From Rhodospirillaceae bacterium (GTDB lineage: Bacteria > Pseudomonadota > Alphaproteobacteria > Rhodospirillales > Casp-alpha2): a stretch of 64,000 nucleotides of DNA. The stretch is from the NCBI GenBank assembly GCA_018665815.1, contig JABJBP010000130.1, forward strand, positions 62,001-126,000, read 5' to 3'. The notes under the pieces were generated by a model. That model saw only the letters and a program-made list of their open reading frames with translations, was not told the DNA's origin and did no database searches. The translations under genes were made by a program, and so were the position numbers. Below, one piece after another: positions 46,203 through 54,051 of this stretch (positions are counted from its first letter, which is position 1; every line of letters begins with the position of its first letter).

Positions 46203-47369
46203 TCAGTCCGCGATCACATGGGGAACGATGCGGGCATTTCTGCCGGTCACCAAGGTTTTGTCTTCGCGTATGCACAATCCAACCGCCTTGCTGGCCACCA
46301 ACCAACACCCAACCAGTGGATAATGGCCGCCAAATTCCGGCAACGGCTGGAAGCCTTGTATGATATGTGCATCGTCTCCGTAGAGGCCGTCGGTGTGGTG
46401 GAGCGTCTTGCCATCACGGACGATCTCAATATTGGCCCCCTGGCGCGACAACATGGGTTTGCGGACATAGGTGCCGGCGTCTGCAAATGAGGCGGCGGCG
46501 GGGTCATCTTCAAAAAATGCCGGCAACAGATTGGGATGTCCTTCGAACATCCCCCACAATAATGCCAGCATGCCTTTGTTAGACAAAATTGCCTTCCATG
46601 GCGGCTCAATGAACTGAACGCCCGATCTTGGCACATGGAGCCCAAAATCCTCATTCATGATCCATTCCCAGGGATACAATTTTATCAGGGTCGTGATGAC
46701 CCGGTGATCAAGATCTGTGAAGCGTCCTTGATCGTCGATGCCAATGTCGCTCATGGCCAGAAAGCAAGTCTTTAGCTCGGCTTCCCCGGCGCATTCCTCA
46801 AGATATTTCAGCGTCTCTGTATCATCTTCAATATCCGGGTTGCATGCGAAGTGCGATAAGGCCCCGACACCCAGTTGCGGCAAAGCCTTCACGATGCTTT
46901 CGTGGACGTCGTTGAATTGATCGCTGTCTTTCGGAGCCAGCCCCGCTTCGATGGCATGCTCCAACCACTCCCATTGAAATACCGCCGTTTCATATAGCGC
47001 CGTCGGCGTGTCGGCATTGTATTCCAACAATTTTGCCGGCCCGTTGCCGTCATATGAGAGATCCATTCTCCCATAGAGATTCTTCTCATTGTTGCGCCAG
47101 CTCTCGGCCATGTAATCCCAAAAGGGTTCTGCAATACCGAGGCGGCGCAAAACCTCTTCGTTGCCAAGGGCGCGATCGACGATTTGAAAACACAGGCCTT
47201 CGATTTCTTCCGCGGCGGCTTCGATATCTTCGTCGACCTGGCGCGCCATGAATTGGTAGTAGGCGCGTTCATCCCAACCGGTGATGCCTTCGCCGGCGGT
47301 ATACTCAAGGCCATGTTCAGCGGCCGCACGCGCAAGATCGGGGCGTTCGGTGACGGGAATGCGCTGCAT
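46203..47369 (-). CDS. YgiC/YjfC-like ATP-grasp ligase (glutathionylspermidine synthase family)
   Basis: A 388-residue protein of the glutathionylspermidine-synthetase C-terminal family. The start MQRIPVTERPDL mirrors the E. coli YgiC opening, so the ATG at 47369 is preferred. ATP-grasp elements appear as LYGRMDLSYDGNGPAKLLEYNADTPT (about residues 100-125, span), LFWSNKGML-like ILSNKGMLALLWGMFEGHPNLLPAFFEDD, and YVRKPMLSRQGANIEIV near 325. YPLVGCWLV closes the protein. The peptidase half of true Gsp synthetases is absent. Predicted reaction: ATP-dependent amide bond between a carboxylate and an amine, perhaps a polyamine; the substrates are unknown. Confidence 0.88.
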   Translation of the reverse strand: MQRIPVTERPDLARAAAEHGLEYTAGEGITGWDERAYYQFMARQVDEDIEAAAEEIEGLCFQIVDRALGNEEVLRRLGIAEPFWDYMAESWRNNEKNLYGRMDLSYDGNGPAKLLEYNADTPTALYETAVFQWEWLEHAIEAGLAPKDSDQFNDVHESIVKALPQLGVGALSHFACNPDIEDDTETLKYLEECAGEAELKTCFLAMSDIGIDDQGRFTDLDHRVITTLIKLYPWEWIMNEDFGLHVPRSGVQFIEPPWKAILSNKGMLALLWGMFEGHPNLLPAFFEDDPAAASFADAGTYVRKPMLSRQGANIEIVRDGKTLHHTDGLYGDDAHIIQGFQPLPEFGGHYPLVGCWLVASKAVGLCIREDKTLVTGRNARIVPHVIAD

Positions 47370-47403
47370 GGCGTCTAAGGGCGAAGTGAAGTGGGGTGTT
47401 TGG

Positions 47404-47946
47404 TCATGTGGCGCCCGACCCGAACCTACGCCCGGATGAACCAAATCCACCGCGCCTGATGGTCGAGCTTTTAAAAGACGGACGGCTTGTGGCGGAACTG
47501 GCGACGCGGGTCCGGCCCGTCGTCGAGCCGGCGCTCCGGTTGTCGGCAGTGCGGAAATTGTTTGGGCTGCTGGCTGGCCGGTAAAGTGGCTGCGAGATCA
47601 TCGAGCTGCGCCCGCCGAGCATGGACCCCATCATGTAGCCCATCATCAAAGGCATGAAAACCGATCCGCCGCTGGTTGTTTTGTAGGGTGCTTGCTCGCA
47701 CCTGCCATCGCCAAAATCGGCCTGGCAATCCTCCTGAGACGTATATTTCGGTGCCACCGCTGCATGCTGATTGCGCGCTTCATTAAAGTTGGCTTCACAT
47801 TGATCAGCGAGCATACCTGGCTCATCCTTGCACTGCTGCAAGCTTTCGAATACCGCCGCGTCGACTTTTGGTTCTTCACAGGCGGTCAACGCGATTAAGC
47901 TCACACTCATCACCAAGGCGGCAGGAACAGAATTCCAGCGTTTCAT
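47404..47946 (-). CDS. DUF1190 lipoprotein (YgiB/YjfM-like)
   Basis: A 180-residue envelope protein. The lipobox LTAC places the lipid-anchored Cys near residue 23. The DUF1190 core follows: ESLQQCKDEPGMLADQCEANFNEA, then YTSQEDCQADFGDGRCEQ, with four Cys likely in two disulfides. A Gly/Met-rich stretch (PLMMGYMMGSMLGG) and a Ser/Arg-rich tail ending RRGGFGSSGRRFGSG follow. GGAG precedes the ATG. In E. coli the homologue sits directly before ygiC or yjfC, as here (34 bases). Confidence 0.88.
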   Translation of the reverse strand: MKRWNSVPAALVMSVSLIALTACEEPKVDAAVFESLQQCKDEPGMLADQCEANFNEARNQHAAVAPKYTSQEDCQADFGDGRCEQAPYKTTSGGSVFMPLMMGYMMGSMLGGRSSMISQPLYRPASSPNNFRTADNRSAGSTTGRTRVASSATSRPSFKSSTIRRGGFGSSGRRFGSGAT

Positions 47947-48018
47947 CGTGTTATCTCCGATTGGGTTTGACGTGGGTTCTCTGCCCTATGTGTCACACAA
48001 TAGATGTACGTTTGTTGA

Positions 48019-48429
48019 TTAGTTCGTCATCGACGCAGCGTTCAAGACGCCGCCGGCGAGTGAGGCAGCGCCAAGCCATAGACCGCTGGCCAACTCGCCT
48101 TTTTCGATCCGCTCTGAAATTTTGGGTATCGGCATACAGACGAGATAAAAAATTGTAATTTGGACGATCACAGCGACGGCGCCCCATAGAGCACAATCCA
48201 CCAAAGAGCCCGAATTTTCGATCGCGCTGGCCAGCGGCACGCAAAAGCCGATCAGGCTGCCGGCAAAGGCGACGGAGGCGGCGGCGTTGTTTTCCCGGAT
48301 CAACTTGATCTCCGGGTGCGGTGTGACCCAGATGTAAATGACCACATAGCATAGAGTGAGACCCACAGCCGTTGCCATATAGGCAAGGAACCAGGGCAAC
48401 TCGTTGAGCGTAGCGCCAACTGTTTCCAA
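48019..48429 (-). CDS. DUF350 membrane protein (YjfL-like)
   Basis: A 136-residue protein with four hydrophobic spans, matching the DUF350 family in length and in patterns such as EIKLIRENNAAASVAFAGSLIGFCVPLASAI (span about residues 45-75). The first residue is taken as a TTG at 48429 with GGGAG about 10 bases upstream, because the longer frame adds 44 non-family residues. It is the first gene of the five-gene unit and lies 72 bases before the DUF1190 gene. E. coli yjfL-yjfM-yjfC has the same order. Confidence 0.83.
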   Translation of the reverse strand: METVGATLNELPWFLAYMATAVGLTLCYVVIYIWVTPHPEIKLIRENNAAASVAFAGSLIGFCVPLASAIENSGSLVDCALWGAVAVIVQITIFYLVCMPIPKISERIEKGELASGLWLGAASLAGGVLNAASMTN

Positions 48430-48899
48430 AAGACTTATACTCCCTAAGTCACTAATAATTATGAGCCCGAAAACGCATCTTAGAGGGTAACCAATCAAAT
48501 GCAAATGTTGGCGAACTACCGTTAATCGTTGACCCGGCGCACTTCCACCAATCGTCGACAATTATCGCCCAGGTTCGCAAACCGAGATGGCGACAGGGTG
48601 CAAAAATGGTCCACTGCGCGACAGCCCGCAGGCAAAATCGTATCTTTAGTACAAACACAAAAACCAAATTTCGGCGAATATTATGACCCAGTTTCTCTAT
48701 TTCCTTATTATCTGCACCGGTCATCAGCGTAAGATGTGAGAAAGGTTTGGCGGCCCTTCAACAGATGTGAAACTCGTGCTATGCTCATAACATTCAATAC
48801 AGTCCAGTGGATCACTGGGTTGCAGCAATAAGATTGGCAGGTTGTCGGCTTACTATCTGTTGGACCAACTTAAAATGCAGTATCTGCTAGGGGATCAAC

Positions 48900-49109
48900 A
48901 TGCGTTATGAGTACATGACTTCGTGTTCAATGATCAGGACGTATCACCAGATGACGAACGCTAGAGGCCACGACGCACCCAAAGCCAGTGCACCTCGGCC
49001 GCGACGTTTGGCTGAATGGCTGGACGGAATCGGCGAGAGTGCGCCCCAGGATGCCCGAGGACCCGAAGTCGATAACTCTCAGGACATCGAAATAAAACCA
49101 GTCGTTTAA
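48900..49109 (+). CDS. Possible small protein (69 aa)
   Basis: A reading frame with AGGGGA about 7 bases before its ATG. The product has a short Met-rich start and a mid-part RPRRLAEWLDGIGESAPQD that could form an amphipathic helix. No family is recognised and the surrounding DNA is gene-poor, so this could be chance. Confidence 0.35.
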   Translation: MRYEYMTSCSMIRTYHQMTNARGHDAPKASAPRPRRLAEWLDGIGESAPQDARGPEVDNSQDIEIKPVV

Positions 49110-49416
49110 TGCCCGCCTCGGTCACAAACGGAGATAACGACAGGACATGCAGCCTGTCCGTTATTGGGCAATAGGCAGGTGTAAAGAATATTTTCTAAAT
49201 GAAATCAAAAAAAACCTATTAAAGGGTTGAGGTTCTGTTCTCATATTGCTATCTCTTGATCACATGTGCTGGCTAGCCGGCAGGTGCGGACATTATGAAT
49301 AGGGCTTCGGGGCGTGGTTTCGATCATGCGCCGGAGGCCCCACGGGGGCGGCCGCCGAAATGTTTGGTGGGTTGTGAACGGGGGTGAAACTACAGACCGG
49401 TTCGTTTCAATCTCAA

Positions 49417-49449
49417 GCGGGATTGGTATGGCCGGCAAGGCAATCCCGC
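49417..49449. repeat. Palindrome, REP-like copy 1
   Basis: A perfect 9-base inverted repeat GCGGGATTG (49417-49425) / CAATCCCGC (49441-49449) with a 15-base loop. The arm motif recurs at 63761-63769 and, inverted, near 63838, which suggests a dispersed intergenic element. No T run follows, so it is not an intrinsic terminator. Confidence 0.6.
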
Positions 49450-49610
49450 GTGGTGCATGGTTGCCGCCTAACTCAAGCGCGATGGGAATGGTGGGTTGGC
49501 CACTGCACGTGTTTCGCCTACAGAGCAGGTCGAAAAGTTGGTCGCAACGTCCGTCCGGGGGATGCTCAGTGCTTACGCCGCCATGTTAAATGGTGACGGT
49601 CACATCGCAT

Positions 49611-49747
49611 GCGGACAAATGCTGACTAGCGGTGAAATCATGTACACATTTGTGCACCGGTCTAACGCATTGATCCAAAATGAATTTGCTCAATTTCGCC
49701 CGAGAAAATGCGTACAAATGATGACTTTTGCGGACGAATGCTGACTT
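49611..49747. repeat. IS-terminus-like direct repeats
   Basis: GCGGACAAATGCTGACT (49611-49627) recurs in the same direction with one change at 49730-49746. A 17-base sequence ACAAATGATGACTTTTG (49714-49730) is found exactly, in inverse orientation, at 63945-63961. Nested 15-20 base end repeats of this kind are typical of IS21-family termini. No istA or istB gene is visible, so this would be a decayed end. Family assignment is from pattern memory only. Confidence 0.5.
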
Positions 49748-49814
49748 TATAAAATCTCCTGCTGTAAGAGGTGCGGAGATCGGTAATTGCAGCAACGAGT
49801 TCGTTGCGGAGCGC

Positions 49815-49837
49815 GGGATGGCTGACCCGACCATCCC
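49815..49837. repeat. Palindrome, REP-like copy 2
   Basis: A 7-base inverted repeat GGGATGG (49815-49821) / CCATCCC (49831-49837) located 30 bases after the TauD-type gene on the minus strand. Read on the minus strand it continues CGCGCTCCGCAA, very like the sequence after CAATCCC at 63838-63860, supporting one repeat family. Confidence 0.5.
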
Positions 49838-49867
49838 CATCCAGCTTGAGTTTGTGTTTCCAACAAT

Positions 49868-50728
49868 TTAGACCGGCCGCTCTCCGGCGATGGTGACGCG
49901 GTTCATGTGGCGCCGGTGGCCGGCGTAATCGTTGATCGCGAAATGCATGGTGCAGCGGTTGTCCCAGACGGCCAGGGTGTTCGTCGTCCAGGTGAAGCGG
50001 CATTGGAATTCCGGGCGGATGGCGTGGTCATAAAGAAAGTCTAACAGTGGTTGGCTTTCGTCTTCGGTCATGTCTTTGAAGCGCATCGTGTAGATTGGGT
50101 TGATGTAGAGACTCTTGTTGCCGGTCTCCGGGTGGGTTCGGACGACTGGGTGTAGGGTCTCTTTGTCGCCGCTATCGTCGGGGTTGATGGTCATCGAAGC
50201 ACTTTGGTTGTCATCGTCGGTGAAATATCCGCCGGATCCATAATTGCGCTCGGCGCTATGGACGGCGGTGAGTTTCGATAGCATATCTTTCATGCCGTCC
50301 GATAGGGCGTCGAAGGCGGCTTCCATATTGGTGAACAGGGTGTCACCACCGTAGGGGGGGGATTGCAATGAATAGAGGGCGGAGCCCAGGGGCGGCTTCT
50401 CATCGAAGCTGGCGTCGGTGTGCCAAACCCCGCCGAAGTTGTACATATCGCCGTCCTCGGGTTCTTTGACGATGTCGATGATGTCGGGGTAGTCATCGCG
50501 CGCCTTCACAAACGGCACCCGGTAGACTTCGCCGAACACGCCGGCGATGCGCAGGTGATCTTCGGGGGTCAAATCCTGGTCGCGGAAGAACACTACTTTG
50601 TGGTCCCATAGCGCCTGTTGAATTTCGGCTGTCTGGCTATTGGTCAGTTGGGATGACAGGTCGATGCCGGTAATTTCAGCACCCAAAGCGCCAGCGATGG
50701 ATTGAGCGGTTATGGTTTCGTATGGCAT
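49868..50728 (-). CDS. TauD-family Fe(II)/2-oxoglutarate dioxygenase
   Basis: A 286-residue non-heme iron oxygenase. The facial triad is His103-x-Asp105 (VWHTDASF) and His262 (CTMHFAIND), and the 2-oxoglutarate-binding Arg lies in HRRHMNRVTI (Arg273). VVFFRDQDLTPEDHLRIA is a typical TauD/TfdA helix. AGGAAAT precedes the ATG at 50728. Family members hydroxylate taurine, alkylsulfates, phenoxyacetates or other small acids. No sulfonate transporter lies beside it, so taurine is not assured as substrate. Confidence 0.9.
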   Translation of the reverse strand: MPYETITAQSIAGALGAEITGIDLSSQLTNSQTAEIQQALWDHKVVFFRDQDLTPEDHLRIAGVFGEVYRVPFVKARDDYPDIIDIVKEPEDGDMYNFGGVWHTDASFDEKPPLGSALYSLQSPPYGGDTLFTNMEAAFDALSDGMKDMLSKLTAVHSAERNYGSGGYFTDDDNQSASMTINPDDSGDKETLHPVVRTHPETGNKSLYINPIYTMRFKDMTEDESQPLLDFLYDHAIRPEFQCRFTWTTNTLAVWDNRCTMHFAINDYAGHRRHMNRVTIAGERPV

Positions 50729-50951
50729 GAGAATTTCCTGCGTTGGCGGTGATGATCGGCGAAAGCCTAAATGCGGCATTGGCGCTTGTCCACCGAGGCC
50801 AGCAATTCGGTTCGCCTCGTGAAACGCGGAATTTTTGGGTGTTCAGAGGTCCTTGAGGAACCGCAGCGTTTTGAGAAATGTGGTGTCAAATGACGAAGCT
50901 GAAGAGGGGGGGGAGCAGAGGGCATTGCCCGGATGCATGTCATTCAAGCCG

Positions 50952-52007
50952 CTATTGATGATGGGCCGTCATGGCAAGCTCGCGGTTGTTGACGAACCAG
51001 TCCACCGACCGCTCAAGGCCGTTGCGCAAACCGACCTGCGCTTCGAAACCAAGCTTGTCGCGCAATTTTGTACTATCACAGTTGCGCCGGGGCTGGCCGA
51101 TATACGGCGTCGGCTTGAATGCCGGTGACATTTTTTCGCCGCGGACCGTGCCGACAATGTCGCAGACCATACCGGCCGCGTCACCGATACTGACTTCCTC
51201 ATCGGTGCCGATGTTCAGTGGGTCGTGCTCGGCATAGCGCGCGGTGATCTCGATCAGGCCGCGCGCAATGTCATCGACGTAGAGAAACGAACGGGTCGGC
51301 GTGCCGTCCCCCCATACGGGCAATGTACCATCGGTAGATTCGAACGCCTTGAGGATGAGCGCCGGCAGGACGTGGGAGCTTTCGGGATTGTAATTGTCGC
51401 GCGGGCCATAGGTGTTGTAGGGCCGCGCGATAGCGACTTCCAAGCCGTATTCTTCATGGGCCGCAGTCGAAAGAAATTCTTCCATCCGCTTAGCCCATCC
51501 ATATCCGGCGTTCGTCGGTTCCGGGCCCGCGATAGTGCCTTCAGTCTCGGGTGTCGGAATGGTGCAATGGCGGGGGTAGATGCAGGCCGAGCTGGTGACC
51601 ATCAATCGCTCAACCCCGTTGTCGCGGACAGCTTGCATGACATTCAAGAACGCGCGCATATTGGCCTGGAATACGGTTGCCGGATGGGTCGCGTTGTACT
51701 CAATGCCGCCGACGCTAGCCGCTAAGTGCATCACCACTGAGGCGCCTTTTAGCGCGTCAATCGCGGCGGCGCGCTCGCCGAGATCGACATGGCGAATATC
51801 GACATCGTTGGTCAAATGCGCCAAGAACGGCGGCGCGATTTGGCGGGTCGGCACCACGGGGTTGGCGCCCAGCGACAACAGTTGCTCAACAACATGCGAG
51901 CCAATGAAACCGCTGCCGCCGGTGATGCTAACGGTGCGTCCGGCGAAATAGGCGCGCGATAGGTTTGAAAAATTTTCAAGCCTGACGCTGCTGCGATAAA
52001 TACTCAA
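50952..52007 (-). CDS. NAD-dependent sugar-nucleotide epimerase/dehydratase
   Basis: A 351-residue extended SDR. The Rossmann motif is SITGGSGFIGSHVVEQ near residue 30; catalytic residues are TSSACIYP and Tyr-x3-Lys in GYGWAKRMEE. ARPYNTYGPRDNYNPESSHVLPALI and WGDGTPTRSFLYVDD are typical of GDP-L-fucose synthase and related GDP-sugar enzymes. It is isolated between the dioxygenase and phaC rather than in a polysaccharide cluster. The precise sugar is unknown. Confidence 0.9.
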   Translation of the reverse strand: MSIYRSSVRLENFSNLSRAYFAGRTVSITGGSGFIGSHVVEQLLSLGANPVVPTRQIAPPFLAHLTNDVDIRHVDLGERAAAIDALKGASVVMHLAASVGGIEYNATHPATVFQANMRAFLNVMQAVRDNGVERLMVTSSACIYPRHCTIPTPETEGTIAGPEPTNAGYGWAKRMEEFLSTAAHEEYGLEVAIARPYNTYGPRDNYNPESSHVLPALILKAFESTDGTLPVWGDGTPTRSFLYVDDIARGLIEITARYAEHDPLNIGTDEEVSIGDAAGMVCDIVGTVRGEKMSPAFKPTPYIGQPRRNCDSTKLRDKLGFEAQVGLRNGLERSVDWFVNNRELAMTAHHQ

Positions 52008-52239
52008 TGCCGTTCCTTCGTTTGGTGTGGATTAAATGGCTGGCTCATTCGGACCCAGATACTGTACTTGGTTGTCCGTTTGATTAGATCACAACGGACA
52101 GATCGAACTCAAAATGTCTTTTGCCTGGCTATAGTATTCGGTCGGGTCGTGCAGGCATAGTTAACTGCGGCTTCGCTTTGCTTTCCAAGCCCTTAGTGCC
52201 GGTTTACTCTTGTATTCGCCATAGGGAGGCGCGACCAGT

Positions 52240-54036
52240 ATGAGTGACAATCAAGAAACCGGAACGCTTGCGGACGCCGAGGCCATGTCACGTTTGATGG
52301 GCGATTTCGCCGAGCGCTCGCAACGCATCGTCCAGTCGTTTTGCGATCGCCAGACCGCTGATGGTGGCTTTCAAGTCGCCGATCCAGTGATCATCGGTAA
52401 GGCCTTCATGGATATGACCGCCAAATTGATGGCCGATCCGCAAAAACTGGCGGAGGCCCAAGCTGAATTGTGGCAAGGATACGCGAAGCTTTGGGAAAAC
52501 ACGGCGAAGCGCATGGCCGGCGAAGAAGTGGAGCCCGTTGTCGCGCCGGCCAAGGATGATCGCCGTTTCAAGGATGCAGCCTGGAGCGAGCAGGCGATGT
52601 TCGACACCATCAAACAGTCTTATTTGTTGGCGGCGAATTGGATGCAGGGGACGTTTCGAGACGTCGATGGCTTGGATGATAAAACCCGCGAAAAAATCGA
52701 TTTTTATACACGCCAGTATGTCGACGCCTTGTCGCCGACAAACTTTGTCGCGACAAATCCGAAAGTGTTGGAAAAAACCATTGAGACCAAGGGCGAAAAT
52801 CTGCTGAAAGGGTTGGATCATTTGTTGGGCGATCTTGAAAACGGTCAAGGTCAGCTCAAAATTTCGATGACCGACACCGATGCCTTTACGCTCGGCGAGA
52901 ACGTCGCCACAACACCGGGGAAAGTCGTCTATCAAAACGACTTGATGCAATTGATCCAGTATACGCCGTCAACCGAGAAGGTGTTTTCGACGCCGTTGCT
53001 GATCGTTCCGCCATGGATCAACAAGTTTTACATCTTGGATTTACAGCCGAAAAATTCACTGATCAAGTGGGCCGTCGATCAAGGGCATACTGTGTTCATC
53101 ATCTCTTGGGTCAACCCCGATGAACGCCATGCGGACAAACGGTTTGATGACTACATGCTGGAAGGACCGTTGGCCGCGCTGGATGCAATCGGTGAAATTA
53201 CCGACGAAGAGAAAATCAATATCATCGGCTATTGCATCGGTGGCACGTTGACGGCTTGCACACTGGCCTATATGGCGCATAAGGGTGACGACCGCGTCAA
53301 TTGTGCGACGTTCTTCACCACTATGGTGGATTTCGAGGAACCGGGTGAGTTGGGGGTATTCATTGATGAAGAGCAACTCGCGAAACTCGAAGAGCATATG
53401 TCCGAGAAGGGGTATTTGGACGGGGGGCATATGTCCCAAGTCTTTAACATGATGCGTGACAACGACCTGATTTGGTCGTTTGTGATCAACAATTACCTAA
53501 TGGGGCGGGAACCCCTAGCTTTTGATCTGTTGTATTGGAACGCCGATTCGACCCGTATGCCGGCCATGATGCATTCGCTTTATCTGCGTGAAATGTATTT
53601 GAATAATAAGCTGGTTGAACCGGGCGGGATTACCCTTGCCGGCGTGCCGCTTGATTTATCGAAAATCGATCTTCCGATGTATTTGATTTCAACCAAGGAC
53701 GATCATATCGCGCCGTGGAAATCGACCTATAAAGCGACGCAATTATATAAGGGTAAAGTGCGATTTGCGCTTTCTGCATCCGGTCATATCGCAGGTGTTG
53801 TAAACCCACCGGCAGCCGGAAAATATTGCTTTTGGACGAATGCCAAACAACCGAGCGATCCCGACGAATGGTTTGAAGGCGCTACGCAACACGATGGTTC
53901 ATGGTGGCCAGATTGGCAAAAATGGGTAAAAAAATTCACAGGCCCTCAAACCGCCGCCCGCCAGCCCGGAAACAAGAAACATAAACCCATTGAAGATGCA
54001 CCGGGTGCATATGCCAAAGTTCGGCTAAGTTCCTAA
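52240..54036 (+). CDS. phaC: Class I poly(3-hydroxyalkanoate) synthase
   Basis: Polymerises 3-hydroxyacyl-CoA into storage polyester on granules. The 598-residue length suits class I. The catalytic triad is readable: Cys332 in IIGYCIGGT (the lipase-box-like motif), Asp488 in STKDDHIAPW and His516 in ASGHIAGVVNPP. LIVPPWINKFYILDLQPKNS and the N-terminal PhaC_N domain are family-typical. GGGAGG precedes the ATG. The phaA and phaB genes are not in the window. It is followed 15 bases later by the regulatory phosphatase gene. Confidence 0.96.
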   Translation: MSDNQETGTLADAEAMSRLMGDFAERSQRIVQSFCDRQTADGGFQVADPVIIGKAFMDMTAKLMADPQKLAEAQAELWQGYAKLWENTAKRMAGEEVEPVVAPAKDDRRFKDAAWSEQAMFDTIKQSYLLAANWMQGTFRDVDGLDDKTREKIDFYTRQYVDALSPTNFVATNPKVLEKTIETKGENLLKGLDHLLGDLENGQGQLKISMTDTDAFTLGENVATTPGKVVYQNDLMQLIQYTPSTEKVFSTPLLIVPPWINKFYILDLQPKNSLIKWAVDQGHTVFIISWVNPDERHADKRFDDYMLEGPLAALDAIGEITDEEKINIIGYCIGGTLTACTLAYMAHKGDDRVNCATFFTTMVDFEEPGELGVFIDEEQLAKLEEHMSEKGYLDGGHMSQVFNMMRDNDLIWSFVINNYLMGREPLAFDLLYWNADSTRMPAMMHSLYLREMYLNNKLVEPGGITLAGVPLDLSKIDLPMYLISTKDDHIAPWKSTYKATQLYKGKVRFALSASGHIAGVVNPPAAGKYCFWTNAKQPSDPDEWFEGATQHDGSWWPDWQKWVKKFTGPQTAARQPGNKKHKPIEDAPGAYAKVRLSS

Positions 54037-54051
54037 GATCGTGCGGAACTC

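Larger units (their letters stand above)
48430..49867. other. Gene-poor interval with repeats
   Basis: A 1.4 kb stretch between the DUF350 gene and the TauD-type gene. Its only plausible reading frame is a small one at 48900. The right half holds palindromes and short direct repeats resembling insertion-sequence ends, listed separately. No transposase gene is readable; frames on both strands are short and lack family motifs. Confidence 0.6.

Noticed and set aside
49496-49744. 82-codon frame in the gene-poor interval
   Set aside because: It crosses the direct repeats and has no recognisable domain or convincing ribosome-binding site.
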